A DNA stretch of 64,000 bases from an uncultured Lachnospiraceae bacterium (GTDB taxonomy: Bacteria; Bacillota; Clostridia; Lachnospirales; Lachnospiraceae). The translations under genes and the position numbers were made by a program. Below the pieces are notes generated by a model. It did no database searches, was not told where the DNA came from, and was given only the letters and a program-made list of their open reading frames with translations. Shown here piece by piece: positions 1 to 7,982 of the stretch (the first letter of the stretch is position 1; the number at the start of each line of letters is the position of its first letter). Location: the NCBI GenBank assembly GCA_902476265.1, contig CABSCP010000001.1:1-64000 (forward strand). The letters run 5' to 3'.

Positions 1-65
1 GAGCAGTCTGGAAGCTCGTCGGGCTCATAACCCGAAGGTCATAGGTTCAAATCCTGTCCCCGCTA
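1..65 (+). tRNA. tRNA-fMet (CAT), 5' truncated
   Basis: The anticodon loop CTCATAA gives anticodon CAT. It sits on a stem closed by three consecutive G:C pairs, the hallmark of initiator tRNA. The T arm and the 3' acceptor half (58-64) with discriminator A65 are visible; the 5' acceptor strand lies outside the window. CCA is not encoded, so the CCA-adding enzyme at 17003 is needed to finish it. Confidence 0.9.
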
Positions 66-71
66 CTCAAT

Positions 72-144
<73 letters not shown>

Positions 145-176
145 TTTCTTACTGTCACAAATTAAATATTATGTAT

Positions 177-249
177 GGAGCACTAGCTCAGTCGGTAGAG
201 CACCTGACTTTTAATCAGGTTGTCGGGGGTTCGAATCCCCCGTGCTTCA
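177..249 (+). tRNA. tRNA-Lys (TTT)
   Basis: The acceptor strand 177-183 pairs with 242-248 (one G-U), with discriminator A249. The anticodon loop CTTTTAA gives TTT, and the T arm is GGGGGTTCGAATCCCCC. CCA is not encoded. It is the last tRNA of the cluster and is followed directly by a terminator. Confidence 0.95.
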
Positions 250-255
250 CTTTCT

Positions 256-284
256 AAGCCCGGATTTACCGGGTTTATTTTTTT
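256..284 (+). terminator. Terminator of the tRNA operon
   Basis: A GCCCGG/CCGGGT stem with an ATTTA loop is followed by a run of T, six nucleotides after tRNA-Lys. Confidence 0.8.
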
Positions 285-436
285 GCCCGAAAGTCTCTTT
301 TGGACAAATTTCAGATTTTGTCCAAAAACTACACAGCTGTCGGATTGTGACCGGTGACAGACAGGCATAAAACAAATAAGATAGGAACAACGAAAGGTGC
401 AGAATGCATCTTCGTTATTCTCTCTCTTAAATTTAT

Positions 437-486
437 CATAAAGAAAGACCTTCCGCTATGCCGAAAGCGGGAGGTCTTTCTTTATG
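437..486. repeat. Long palindrome, probable bidirectional terminator
   Basis: A perfect 15-bp stem (CATAAAGAAAGACCT with its complement) is extended by CCGCT/AGCGG after one mismatch. The surrounding 285-657 stretch has no convincing gene; it also holds a smaller dyad at 298-327 (TTTTGGACAAA and its complement). Confidence 0.55.
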
Positions 487-657
487 GAACAAACTTTTGT
501 GCCCTATTTTGCCAAAAAAGTGCAAAACACAACAAAATGTACCATGTTACAATCTGGGAAAATCAGGTAAAATAAAACCAGAATCAGACAACAAAGATGT
601 TAAAGTTGCATTTTGTGTTGCGTTTTAAAAGCCTTTCCTTGAGGGGGGAAAGTGGGT

Positions 658-700
658 GTCATCCTGTAGAGTCTTTCAGGCTTGCAGGATGACTTTTTTT
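658..700 (+). terminator. Rho-independent terminator
   Basis: A GTCATCCTG stem (658-666) pairs with CAGGATGAC (685-693) and is followed by seven T. No recognisable gene lies directly upstream, so it may end an unannotated short transcript. Confidence 0.65.
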
Positions 701-738
701 ATACCATAGGAAACAAAGTTTCCTATGGTATAAAAAAA
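694..738. repeat. Perfect 21-bp inverted repeat
   Basis: Arms 694-714 and 718-738 are exact reverse complements around an AAA loop, with T7 on one end and A7 on the other. It can therefore act as a terminator for either strand. It overlaps the T tract of the preceding terminator. Confidence 0.8.
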
Positions 739-835
739 TACGCTCCGCTGTAGATGCGCACTCACGCGAAAGGTAGATATTGCCTGTCGGCAATCGCGCT
801 CGGCGCGAATGTGCGCGTTTTGGCGCACACTTTTT
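739..835. repeat. Cluster of three GC-rich hairpins
   Basis: Three short stems follow one another: ATTGCC/GGCAAT (779-794), CGCGC/GCGCG (795-807) and TGTGCGC/GCGCACA (810-829). The last is followed by CTTTTT. The region lies downstream of the minus-strand Se/Mo operon and holds no gene. Composition and layout resemble the other intergenic hairpin elements of this window. Confidence 0.5.
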
Positions 836-845
836 CAGTTGTTCG

Positions 846-2402
846 CTATAGGGTAGCCAGCAGTACAGTCACTTTTCCGCCGCAGATCATTCCCAGGCCG
901 GCGCTTTCTTCATTGGAAACAGAATAGGTTTTGAGGCGGGCAGAACGTTTAGGGAAGAGTTCTGAAACCGCAGTCTGAATATCGTTCTTCCCTGTTTCAG
1001 GGGCAGGTTTTTGGGAAAGCTCGGCCAGGTCTTTTAAAATGGCATATTCCAGCACACCTCCGCCGACGGTGCCTGTAGTCGTGCCGTCGGTTTCTCTTAC
1101 CATAATGCTTCCTTCCGCCCGGGGAGCGGAGCCTTCTTTCTGAATGATCAAAGCCATAGCGCCGCAAAGGCGCTCTTTTTTTTCGAGATTTTGTAAATCA
1201 GCCGGAAAGGCAGAAGAGCTGCGTTTTTGGCGGGTGACCTGTATGAGCTGGGCCGTAATGCTGACAGCAATTTCTGCGGGCGTTTGCGCGCCGATATCCA
1301 GGCCGATAGGAGCATGGATAAGGTTTAATTCTGAATCCGAAAATCCTTCTGATTTGAGAGTTTCCAGAGTCTGAGCCACTTTGCGGCGGCTGCCTATCAT
1401 GCCAAGATATCCACGGCGGGGCGCTTTTTTTAAGATTGTTTCCACACAGAACAGATCCCATTGGTGCCCGCGGGTGAGAACGGCGTAAAGGGCGCCGGGT
1501 TTTGTGGGAAGAATCTGCTCCAATGTGGAAAAGTCTGCGCAGATGCGCCGGGCTTGTGGAAATCTTTCCACAGTCAAAAACTCGGGACGGTCGTCGATAA
1601 CGGTCACCGGATAGTCCAAAAGGCAGGCCATTTGATAAAGCGCCTGGGAGACATGGCCGCCCCCTAAAAGCACAAGATCGGGCGCAGGTGTGAACCAATC
1701 CGCCTTTATCAGCGAAGGGTTCAGGCCGGAAACAAGGACAGAGGCACAGCAGCGCTCATACAGAGAACGGGCCCGGGTGGGGCAAAGGCGGAGCGGAATA
1801 TCGGGGAAACGTCTGGAAAGCCTGTCCTGATAACCGCAGCGGATGAGATTTTCTATTTGAGGCAGTTCGGTGGGATCGTTGAAATCCTTCCGGTCAAAAA
1901 AAGCGGAACCGGGATCTTTTTTGATATTCTGAACGCGGTGAATGACTTCACAAAGCGGTTTGCCCAGAGCATTCATGCCACAGAAAAGAAGGATCTCGTC
2001 CGTATTTTGAGGGATGACAGGTTCATCGGGAGAGGGCGCTTTCAGAGGAAGTCCCCGGGAGCCGTCCCCTTCTACCAGAACCACATCAGCTGCCGGACAT
2101 ACTTTTGTGTAGACATCTTCCGGCAGAGCGGTCAGTTTTTGGGGATCCCGGGGAGAAGGGACAGCGGCGATGCAGATTCCGTCTTTTTTCAAGTGAGAGA
2201 GGATATCGGACGGATCGGCATTTGTGCTGAAATAGGAGGGGGTATAAAAAGGGAGCGCGCGCCCCGTCCGGGCAAAAGCTTCCGGTGTATGGATATGGGT
2301 GGTTGTGGTAATCAGGACGGTTTTTCTGATGGAAAGGAGTTTTTGTGCAAGCTGAAAGATTGCCGTCGTCTTTCCGCCGCTGCCGATAAAGGTATAAATC
2401 AT
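846..2402 (-). CDS. YqeC-XdhC fusion, molybdenum hydroxylase maturation factor
   Basis: Probable accessory protein of selenium-dependent molybdenum hydroxylases, 518 residues. Residues 1-230 match the YqeC family, opening with a P-loop GSGGKTT at 7-13. Residues 240-390 form an XdhC-type Rossmann domain (GGGHVSQAL at 247, VIDDRPEF at 268, GMIGSRRK at 334). Residues 410-518 are an XdhC/CoxI domain (GSAPRAEGS, GTVGGGVLEY, GLGMICGG). XdhC proteins insert sulfurated cofactor into the hydroxylase; in the usual layout the CoxI domain precedes the Rossmann domain, so the order here looks permuted. It is the last gene of the operon, 14 bp after the desulfurase fusion, with an AAGGAAG ribosome-binding site. 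The domain assignment is confident; the merged function is inference. Confidence 0.82.
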   Translation of the reverse strand: MIYTFIGSGGKTTAIFQLAQKLLSIRKTVLITTTTHIHTPEAFARTGRALPFYTPSYFSTNADPSDILSHLKKDGICIAAVPSPRDPQKLTALPEDVYTKVCPAADVVLVEGDGSRGLPLKAPSPDEPVIPQNTDEILLFCGMNALGKPLCEVIHRVQNIKKDPGSAFFDRKDFNDPTELPQIENLIRCGYQDRLSRRFPDIPLRLCPTRARSLYERCCASVLVSGLNPSLIKADWFTPAPDLVLLGGGHVSQALYQMACLLDYPVTVIDDRPEFLTVERFPQARRICADFSTLEQILPTKPGALYAVLTRGHQWDLFCVETILKKAPRRGYLGMIGSRRKVAQTLETLKSEGFSDSELNLIHAPIGLDIGAQTPAEIAVSITAQLIQVTRQKRSSSAFPADLQNLEKKERLCGAMALIIQKEGSAPRAEGSIMVRETDGTTTGTVGGGVLEYAILKDLAELSQKPAPETGKNDIQTAVSELFPKRSARLKTYSVSNEESAGLGMICGGKVTVLLATL

Positions 2403-2416
2403 GGTTTTCTTCCTTT

Positions 2417-4099
2417 TTACAAATCTGAAATCTGCAGCGATGTTTCTTCTGCCAGTTCCGCTATGGCGTCGGCCAGCCTGTCTACTTCTTCTTCTGTGTT
2501 GAAAAAAGATAGGCTGACCCGTATCATTCCCTGTTCCTGAGTATGGTAATAACGGTGTACCAGCGGCGCGCAGTGTATGCCCGGTCGGACCGCAATATGA
2601 AAGCGGGAAGAAAGTTCATCCGCCGCAATCGCGGAAGGCAGACTGCCGATGTTAAAGGACAGGGTTGGTAAATGCATTCTGAGGGAAGGACAGCCGTAAA
2701 AGCACAGGGAGGGGACGGACACCAGCCGTTCATACAGTTGCCGGATCAGCGCTTGTTCCCGTCTGCATACGGCAGAAAGGCCCACGGACCGGAGAAAAGA
2801 TACACCTGCGGCGATTCCGGCGATTCCGTGCGCGTTCAGCGTGCCGGCTTCCAGTGCTTCCGGCAGGCAGGAGGGATGGGATCTGGAAAAAGAATGGCTG
2901 CCGCTGCCGCCGCTTTTCAGAGGACGGATGCGAAGGCCCCAAGCGATACAGAGCCCGCCGGTTCCCTGGGGACCCAACAGCCCTTTGTGGCCGCTGAAAG
3001 CAAGCGCGCTGATGTGGTCAAGCTTCATGGATATCGGAATGATCCCCGCTGTCTGAGAAGCGTCCAGAATCAGAAGGAGGCCGTATTTTTCACAGAGCGC
3101 TCCGATGGCACGGACATCGTTCACGACGCCGGTCACATTGGAAGCGTGGGTGCAGACGATGGCCCGGGTATCCGGACGGATGGAATTTTCCAGAGCCGAA
3201 AGGGATATTCCTCCTTCCGGTGTACATTCCGTGACGGTCAGAGACATGCCGCTGTCCTCCAGTTCATAGAGAGGACGGAGCACGCTGTTATGTTCCAGAC
3301 AGGTGGTGATCACGTGACAATCCGGCCCCAGCAGGCCCTTTATGGCGATGTTTAGGGCTTCCGTGGCGTTTGCGGTAAACACAACCTGTTCCGGGGAGGC
3401 AGCGTCAAACAAAGAAGCGAGCAGACTGCGGCAGGAAAAGACGGAGCGGGAGGCTGCCAGGGAAGCATCGTTTACCCCGCGACCGTTATTTCCCGCACAG
3501 AACATGGCCTGCATCACCGCCCGGGATACGGACGGCGGACGGTAAAGTGAGGTAGCGGAAGAATCGGCATAGAGAAACGGGATTTTTGCAGGAAACGGAC
3601 TATCCTGTGTAAATGGATCCTCCAGCCGGGTGCACCAGGTTTCGCCCCTTTTTATGACGCGCCCCTGATCGATAACCAGAACCTGGTCACTGAAATACCA
3701 GGCTTCATAAGAATCTCTGGCGGTAAAAACAGTAACGCCGGGAAAACTGTGAAGAAATTTCAGAAAGGCTTCCCGCATTTCCGGAGAAAGAGGATGCGCG
3801 GGAGAATAAAAAGGTTCGTCCAGCAAAAGCAGCCCCGGTTTTTCGGCCATACACCGGGACATGACGCGGCGCAGCTTTTCCTCACAGGGAAGAAGGCTGC
3901 AATCATAATAAATACTTTCCGGAGCGGGGATGATTTCACTGCTTTCGCCGGCGGAGGCGCCGGCAGGGTCTGCCAGAAGATCGAGAATCGCTGTTTTGCC
4001 GCAGCCGGGAGTGCCCAGAATAGCAAGGCAGCCCTTTTCGATCGTAAAATCCACATTCAGGGAAAGATCGGGAAACGTTTTAACCAGATGGCAATACAT
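2417..4099 (-). CDS. ModC-like ATPase fused to cysteine desulfurase (class V aminotransferase)
   Basis: A 560-residue two-domain protein. Residues 1-170 resemble the ATP-binding subunit of molybdate importers: Walker A GTPGCGKT (29-36), Walker B LLLLDEPF, and a D-loop/H-loop-like tail. The Q-loop segment and LSGGQ signature are compressed or missing (LPCEEKLRR stands in their place), so it is not a normal transporter ATPase. Residues 172-560 are a PLP-dependent cysteine desulfurase of the type found beside yqeB/yedF: THASNVTGVVND, the PLP-lysine motif SGHKGLLGPQGTGG, and a reactive cysteine in GIHCAPL. It probably provides sulfur or selenium for the molybdenum cofactor. The start has an AAAGGAG site, and 14 bp separate it from yqeB. 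The role of the ATPase part is unknown. Confidence 0.8.
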   Translation of the reverse strand: MYCHLVKTFPDLSLNVDFTIEKGCLAILGTPGCGKTAILDLLADPAGASAGESSEIIPAPESIYYDCSLLPCEEKLRRVMSRCMAEKPGLLLLDEPFYSPAHPLSPEMREAFLKFLHSFPGVTVFTARDSYEAWYFSDQVLVIDQGRVIKRGETWCTRLEDPFTQDSPFPAKIPFLYADSSATSLYRPPSVSRAVMQAMFCAGNNGRGVNDASLAASRSVFSCRSLLASLFDAASPEQVVFTANATEALNIAIKGLLGPDCHVITTCLEHNSVLRPLYELEDSGMSLTVTECTPEGGISLSALENSIRPDTRAIVCTHASNVTGVVNDVRAIGALCEKYGLLLILDASQTAGIIPISMKLDHISALAFSGHKGLLGPQGTGGLCIAWGLRIRPLKSGGSGSHSFSRSHPSCLPEALEAGTLNAHGIAGIAAGVSFLRSVGLSAVCRREQALIRQLYERLVSVPSLCFYGCPSLRMHLPTLSFNIGSLPSAIAADELSSRFHIAVRPGIHCAPLVHRYYHTQEQGMIRVSLSFFNTEEEVDRLADAIAELAEETSLQISDL

Positions 4100-4113
4100 A
4101 AAACTCCTTTCCG

Positions 4114-4944
4114 TTATTTGGGAGAAACTTTTTCAAGGTAAAGGTTCTGGAGAACGGCTTCCAGTACGCCGCCCGCGATACAGCGCGCTTTGTCTGAAAT
4201 GGTATAGCAGTTATTCCGCTCCGCCAGGCGGGGATCGATGTCGGCTACTTTAAAGCCTTTGGTCACAGGATACCCCTCCCGCAGAAGACCGCGCAGGATG
4301 CCGGAAACGGAAGCGGCAACAGGAATCTGCTTCCGGTCGGCCGTTTCGATGTAAGCGATGGTTTCTCCTTCTTCTACCGTATCAGGAATCTGCCTCACAT
4401 TGTGAAAAATGCCTTCTGCTGCTGCGTGGATGACTCTTTTGGCCCCCACGCCCGCGATTTCTCCCGGGATGCCTGTATTGGGGAGAGCCTGTCCGAAATA
4501 GATGAGCCGTCCCAGATTGTGGCCGCGCATGGTTTCAATCACTACATCCACATCGTGAGGCGCCGTAAAACCGGGGCCGAGAGCGATGGTGACGGGAGCC
4601 ATATCGGGATTGGTTCCCAGATTTTTTTTCGCCAGGATAGCGTCCACCAGGGCGATGGGCTTCAGGTGTTTTAGGCACTCGGCCTTTTCATCCACAAGCA
4701 TGGCGGCTTCTCCCCGGGCCAGAATGGCTTCGGCTTCGGTCAGATTTTGAGCCAGCGTACAGGAGATCCCTTCCACGGTCATGCGGCCCTCATAGACCGC
4801 TTCGGAAAAGGCCACCTTTCTGCGGATAGCAGAAGGATGTGGGGTTTCCAGGACGAGCACGGGAAAACCGCTGGACATCAGCTTATGGATGGTTCCGGTG
4901 GCGATATCCCCGCCGCCGCGCACAACGATCAGATTCCGGATCAT
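4114..4944 (-). CDS. yqeB: YqeB, selenium-dependent molybdenum hydroxylase accessory protein
   Basis: The product has 276 residues and starts with a nucleotide-binding-like motif RGGGDIATG (9-17), typical of the YqeB/EF2570 family found only beside selD, yedF and yqeC. The central GPGFTAPHDVDVVIETMRGHNLG stretch is characteristic of the family. The family is linked to labile-selenium molybdenum hydroxylases by genome context; its biochemical reaction is not settled. The ribosome-binding site is AAAGGAG, and the gene is sandwiched within the operon with 13-14 bp gaps, so co-transcription is near certain. Confidence 0.85.
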   Translation of the reverse strand: MIRNLIVVRGGGDIATGTIHKLMSSGFPVLVLETPHPSAIRRKVAFSEAVYEGRMTVEGISCTLAQNLTEAEAILARGEAAMLVDEKAECLKHLKPIALVDAILAKKNLGTNPDMAPVTIALGPGFTAPHDVDVVIETMRGHNLGRLIYFGQALPNTGIPGEIAGVGAKRVIHAAAEGIFHNVRQIPDTVEEGETIAYIETADRKQIPVAASVSGILRGLLREGYPVTKGFKVADIDPRLAERNNCYTISDKARCIAGGVLEAVLQNLYLEKVSPK

Positions 4945-4957
4945 TTTTTCTCCTTTC

Positions 4958-5596
4958 TCAGGGACGCAGGATTCTGGATGCCTGCATCTGTTTTTCCACT
5001 ATGATATACATATTTGTGATGCCGCCCACAGCCAGACGGTCCGTCCTGCCGTAGAAATCCAGACAGGTGCCGCAGGAGAGAATTTCGGACCCTTTTTCCT
5101 CCAGCATTTTCAAATCGGCAAGGCATTCGCTGTCCTCACAGGTGAGAAAAATTCCGCTGTTATAAAACAACAGGGTCTGCGGAATCTGTTCCTGGCGGGC
5201 CAGGGCGAATAAAAAGGCTTTCATCAATGTGCGGCCTAAAGCAGGGTCTCCGTCGCCCATGCAATCGGAAGAAATGACCGCGGTAATGCCGGAAGGACAG
5301 CTGCCGGCAGGCATACAGTCATTGGCGGACACTACGCCGGGGGAGGGCAATGAAACTGCCTGGGAGGAACCGTTTCCTGTGTATTCCATACGGACGATAT
5401 AATGATCCTCGTCCTGTTTTTCCAGAAAAGCGGGAACACTCTTCCGGGCAGCCAGTTTCAGGACGTTTTGTGCGGAAACTTCGTTATCCACCAAAACCGT
5501 CAGTGTTCCCGGCTCTGTCATGGAAGCCAGCGCGTCCCGGGCTTCAATTACCGGAAGCGGGCAGGGTTTTTTTAATGCATTAATCTGAATATCCAT
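4958..5596 (-). CDS. yedF: YedF, TusA/DsrE-type selenium metabolism protein
   Basis: The 212-residue product has an N-terminal TusA-like domain (about 1-75) with the CPLP motif at residues 12-15, where TusA carries persulfide on the cysteine. A C-terminal DsrE-like domain follows (about 100-205: AVISSDCMGDGDPALGRTL, LLFYNSGIFL, SCGTCLDFYG). YedF proteins are thought to carry sulfur or selenium to SelD or to the cofactor. The neighbours yqeB and selD fit this. AGGAGA lies ahead of the ATG, 20 bp after selD. Confidence 0.85.
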   Translation of the reverse strand: MDIQINALKKPCPLPVIEARDALASMTEPGTLTVLVDNEVSAQNVLKLAARKSVPAFLEKQDEDHYIVRMEYTGNGSSQAVSLPSPGVVSANDCMPAGSCPSGITAVISSDCMGDGDPALGRTLMKAFLFALARQEQIPQTLLFYNSGIFLTCEDSECLADLKMLEEKGSEILSCGTCLDFYGRTDRLAVGGITNMYIIVEKQMQASRILRP

Positions 5597-5616
5597 CTTG
5601 TCTCCTGTTTCGAATT

Positions 5617-6684
5617 TTAAAGGTAAATGGTTTTTGGCTTTTTCGGCCCGATCTCACCGATGATCCCGCAGGGCAGGCCCAGACCGAGGATCCGTTCCAG
5701 GGCTTTGGGAGCGGCGGAAGGGGGAAGCGCGGCAAGCAGCCCTCCGGAAGTCTGGGGATCATAGAGGATTTCTTCCAGGGCAAAATCCTCTGTGGAAAAG
5801 GAAACCCGGTTTTCCAGATGACTGCGGTTTCTCTGTCCGGCAGCTGTGATATAAAACTGTTCCGCCAGATCGCGCGCGCGGGGCAAAATCGGCAGGCTGT
5901 TTTTATCAAGAACAGCGGAATGGCGGTCCGAAAGCATTTCACTGAGATGCCCCAGCAGACCGAAGCCCGTCACATCCGTGCAGGCGTGAACAGGATAGTC
6001 CAGGAGAATTTCGGCTGCATACCGGTTTAATGTGGTCATGGATTTGACTGCCGAAAAAAAGGGGGACTCACCGCCGGCCGGAGTCTGTTTTTCAGGGACC
6101 TCCCGGGGGGATGCCAAATCAAAGACCTGCAGCCGCTGGGCGGTACAGAGAATGCCGGTGCCGAGGGGTTTGGTGAGAAGCAAAAGATCGCCTTCCTGAC
6201 AGCCGTTGTTTTTCCAGATTTTGTCCGGATGTACGGTGCCGGTCACCGACAGACCGTATTTGATGCCGTCGTCCATGATGGAGTGCCCTCCGGCAAGCAC
6301 GGCGCCGGCTTCCGCCACCTTTTGGCTGCCGCCCTCTAAAATCCGGCCGATCAGATTGGCATCCGTTTTTTCGGGAAAACAGAGAAGGTTCAAGGCGGTT
6401 TTGGGTATGCCTCCCATGGCGTAAACATCACTGAGTGCGTTGGCAGCCGCGATCTGGCCGAATAAAAAGGGGTCTTCTACCATCGGAGGGAAAAAATCGA
6501 CGGTGGATATTAAAGCCAGATCGCTGCGCAGACGGTAGACTGCCGCATCGTCGGAGGAATCAAAGCCCACCAGCAGATTTTCGTCCTCAGAGGGAGGCAG
6601 TTTGGAAAGGATTTTATTTAAGAGATTTGGCCCGTGTTTGGCGGTACAGCCTCCCCCGGTACAAAATAAAATATCTTCGGACAT
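5617..6684 (-). CDS. selD: Selenide, water dikinase SelD
   Basis: SelD makes selenophosphate from selenide and ATP. The 355-residue protein carries the catalytic Cys-x-x-Lys near its start (C13 and K16 in GGGCTAKHGP), the ATP/Mg motif GFDSSDDAAVY, STVDFFPPMVEDP, the NALSDVYAMGG motif and the AIRS-like GGHSIMDDGIKYGLSVTG. Selenocysteine replaces the catalytic Cys in some relatives; here it is a plain Cys codon. In this operon selenophosphate probably supplies the selenium of the molybdenum cofactor. No selA, selB or selC is in the window, so Sec incorporation cannot be judged. CAGGAGCG precedes the ATG. Confidence 0.93.
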   Translation of the reverse strand: MSEDILFCTGGGCTAKHGPNLLNKILSKLPPSEDENLLVGFDSSDDAAVYRLRSDLALISTVDFFPPMVEDPFLFGQIAAANALSDVYAMGGIPKTALNLLCFPEKTDANLIGRILEGGSQKVAEAGAVLAGGHSIMDDGIKYGLSVTGTVHPDKIWKNNGCQEGDLLLLTKPLGTGILCTAQRLQVFDLASPREVPEKQTPAGGESPFFSAVKSMTTLNRYAAEILLDYPVHACTDVTGFGLLGHLSEMLSDRHSAVLDKNSLPILPRARDLAEQFYITAAGQRNRSHLENRVSFSTEDFALEEILYDPQTSGGLLAALPPSAAPKALERILGLGLPCGIIGEIGPKKPKTIYL

Positions 6685-6699
6685 AAAAAGCGCTCCTGT

Positions 6700-6936
6700 T
6701 TATAAGTACATTTGATAGATTTTTTCAAAGGACAGACTGTTTTCCTTTAAAAAGATTTCCAGTGTATGTTCCTGTCCGGCAGAGGACATCCAGGCCATGC
6801 CGCAGCCGGCGGAAATAATGCCGGGGACAGGCACCAAGCGGCCGGGGATGTTTTGCCGGCGGGCGGCCGCTTCCATGGCCATAGCCGCGGTGGCGGCGGG
6901 AAAGGTGACGAGCACCTTCAATTCTTTTTCGCGCAT
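6700..6936 (-). CDS. DUF3343 small Se/S carrier-like protein
   Basis: A 78-residue protein beginning MREKELKVLVTFPAATAAM. DUF3343 proteins are short, recur in selD/yedF/yqeB operons and are regarded as putative Se/S carriers. The ATG at 6936 is chosen because it lies two bases after the stop of the preceding molybdopterin-binding gene and removes an overlapping N-terminal extension. Cysteine in GIISAGCGMAW (about residue 46) is a candidate carrier residue. The gene sits between the moeA-like gene and selD. The family call is good; the function is inferred. Confidence 0.75.
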   Translation of the reverse strand: MREKELKVLVTFPAATAAMAMEAAARRQNIPGRLVPVPGIISAGCGMAWMSSAGQEHTLEIFLKENSLSFEKIYQMYL

Positions 6937-6938
6937 TT

Positions 6939-7982
6939 TCACCGGCCCTTTCCGAAGCCGCAGTCCGGCCAGCGGCAGGTTTCGCAGTTCAGGCACAGAC
7001 CGCCTTCTCCCAGGGCCGCCAGTTCTGTTTCCGTGACCGGATCATCCGCCAGCAGCCGCGGGAGCACCAGATCAAAAATTGTGCGCTGTGCATACATGAC
7101 ACATCCGGGCAAACCCAGTACAGGAACGGAGACGGGCAGGGAAGCGGATTCATAGTAGGAGAGCAGGAACATGGCGCCGGGCAGGACGGGGGCGCCATAG
7201 GAAACGATGCGGGCTCCGGTATTTTTAATGGCGAGAGGCGTCTTATCGTCCGGGTCCACGCTCATGCCGCCGGTACAGCAGACCAGATCGGCGCCTTTTT
7301 CATGAATGGCCGAAAGAATGGCGGGCGTGATCATGGCCGGATCATCGGACAGAATTTGAGTAAAGATAACGGGAATCCCGTATTCCGCCAGCTTTTGCCG
7401 GATCACAGGGCCAAAGGTGTCGGTGATGCGTCCCTTGTAGACCTCACTTCCCGTGACCAGCACGGCGGCCCTTTTGGGGCGGTAAGGGAGCAGGGAAAAA
7501 AGGGGTTTTTCGCCGGTCAGCGCCTTGACACGTTCTATTTTTTCTTTTTCGATGACAAGCGGAATGATGCGGGTTCCCGCCAGCTTATCCCCCTTTTTGA
7601 CGGGCGTATTTCCGTGGCGGCAGGCGATCATCATCTGACCGAAGCTGTTGACAGCCAAAAGCCGCCGCCGATCCACTTTAAACAGCCCGTCACAGGAGGC
7701 GGTGAGTTCAATTTTGCCTTCCGTGGGCTGGGAATGTTCCATATTTTCATTCATGCAGAGGCTGCAGAGAACCTTTGCGGCATCATTTTCGTGCATCAGG
7801 TTTTCGTCCGGTTCCCATACATAGAGGTGCTCTTTGCCCAGAGAGAGTAGAAGCGGAATGTCTTCTTTTGTCACGATGTGTCCCTTGCGAAAAGCGGGGC
7901 CTTTTTTGACGTCTTTTATGATCCGGGTGATGTCGTGGCAGAGGATGCAGCCTTCCGCCTCAGTGGTATCAATCAGTTTCAT
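6939..7982 (-). CDS. MoeA-like molybdopterin-binding protein with C-terminal Cys cluster
   Basis: A 347-residue protein with the MoCF/MogA-type fold of molybdopterin-binding enzymes in its second half: VLVTGSEVYKGRITDTFGP, the GADLVCCTGGMSVDPDDKTP motif and VPVLGLPGC. It probably belongs to the MoeA-like proteins of this operon type, acting in metal insertion or cofactor handling. The C-terminus adds a cysteine cluster, CLNCETCRWPDC, that could bind Fe-S or zinc. The ATG at 7982 is preferred over an upstream GTG at 8003 because AGAAAGGAACG lies at the right distance. Its start overlaps the moaC-MOSC stop by 14 bp, implying translational coupling. Confidence 0.8.
   Translation of the reverse strand: MKLIDTTEAEGCILCHDITRIIKDVKKGPAFRKGHIVTKEDIPLLLSLGKEHLYVWEPDENLMHENDAAKVLCSLCMNENMEHSQPTEGKIELTASCDGLFKVDRRRLLAVNSFGQMMIACRHGNTPVKKGDKLAGTRIIPLVIEKEKIERVKALTGEKPLFSLLPYRPKRAAVLVTGSEVYKGRITDTFGPVIRQKLAEYGIPVIFTQILSDDPAMITPAILSAIHEKGADLVCCTGGMSVDPDDKTPLAIKNTGARIVSYGAPVLPGAMFLLSYYESASLPVSVPVLGLPGCVMYAQRTIFDLVLPRLLADDPVTETELAALGEGGLCLNCETCRWPDCGFGKGR

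Noticed and set aside
183..368. Open frame on the minus strand with the peptide RGIRTPDNLIKSQVLYRLS
   Set aside because: It is the reverse complement of tRNA-Lys, a common annotation artefact.
5617..6684. Selenocysteine-containing SelD
   Set aside because: The catalytic position is a cysteine codon and no in-frame TGA is needed to complete the protein.
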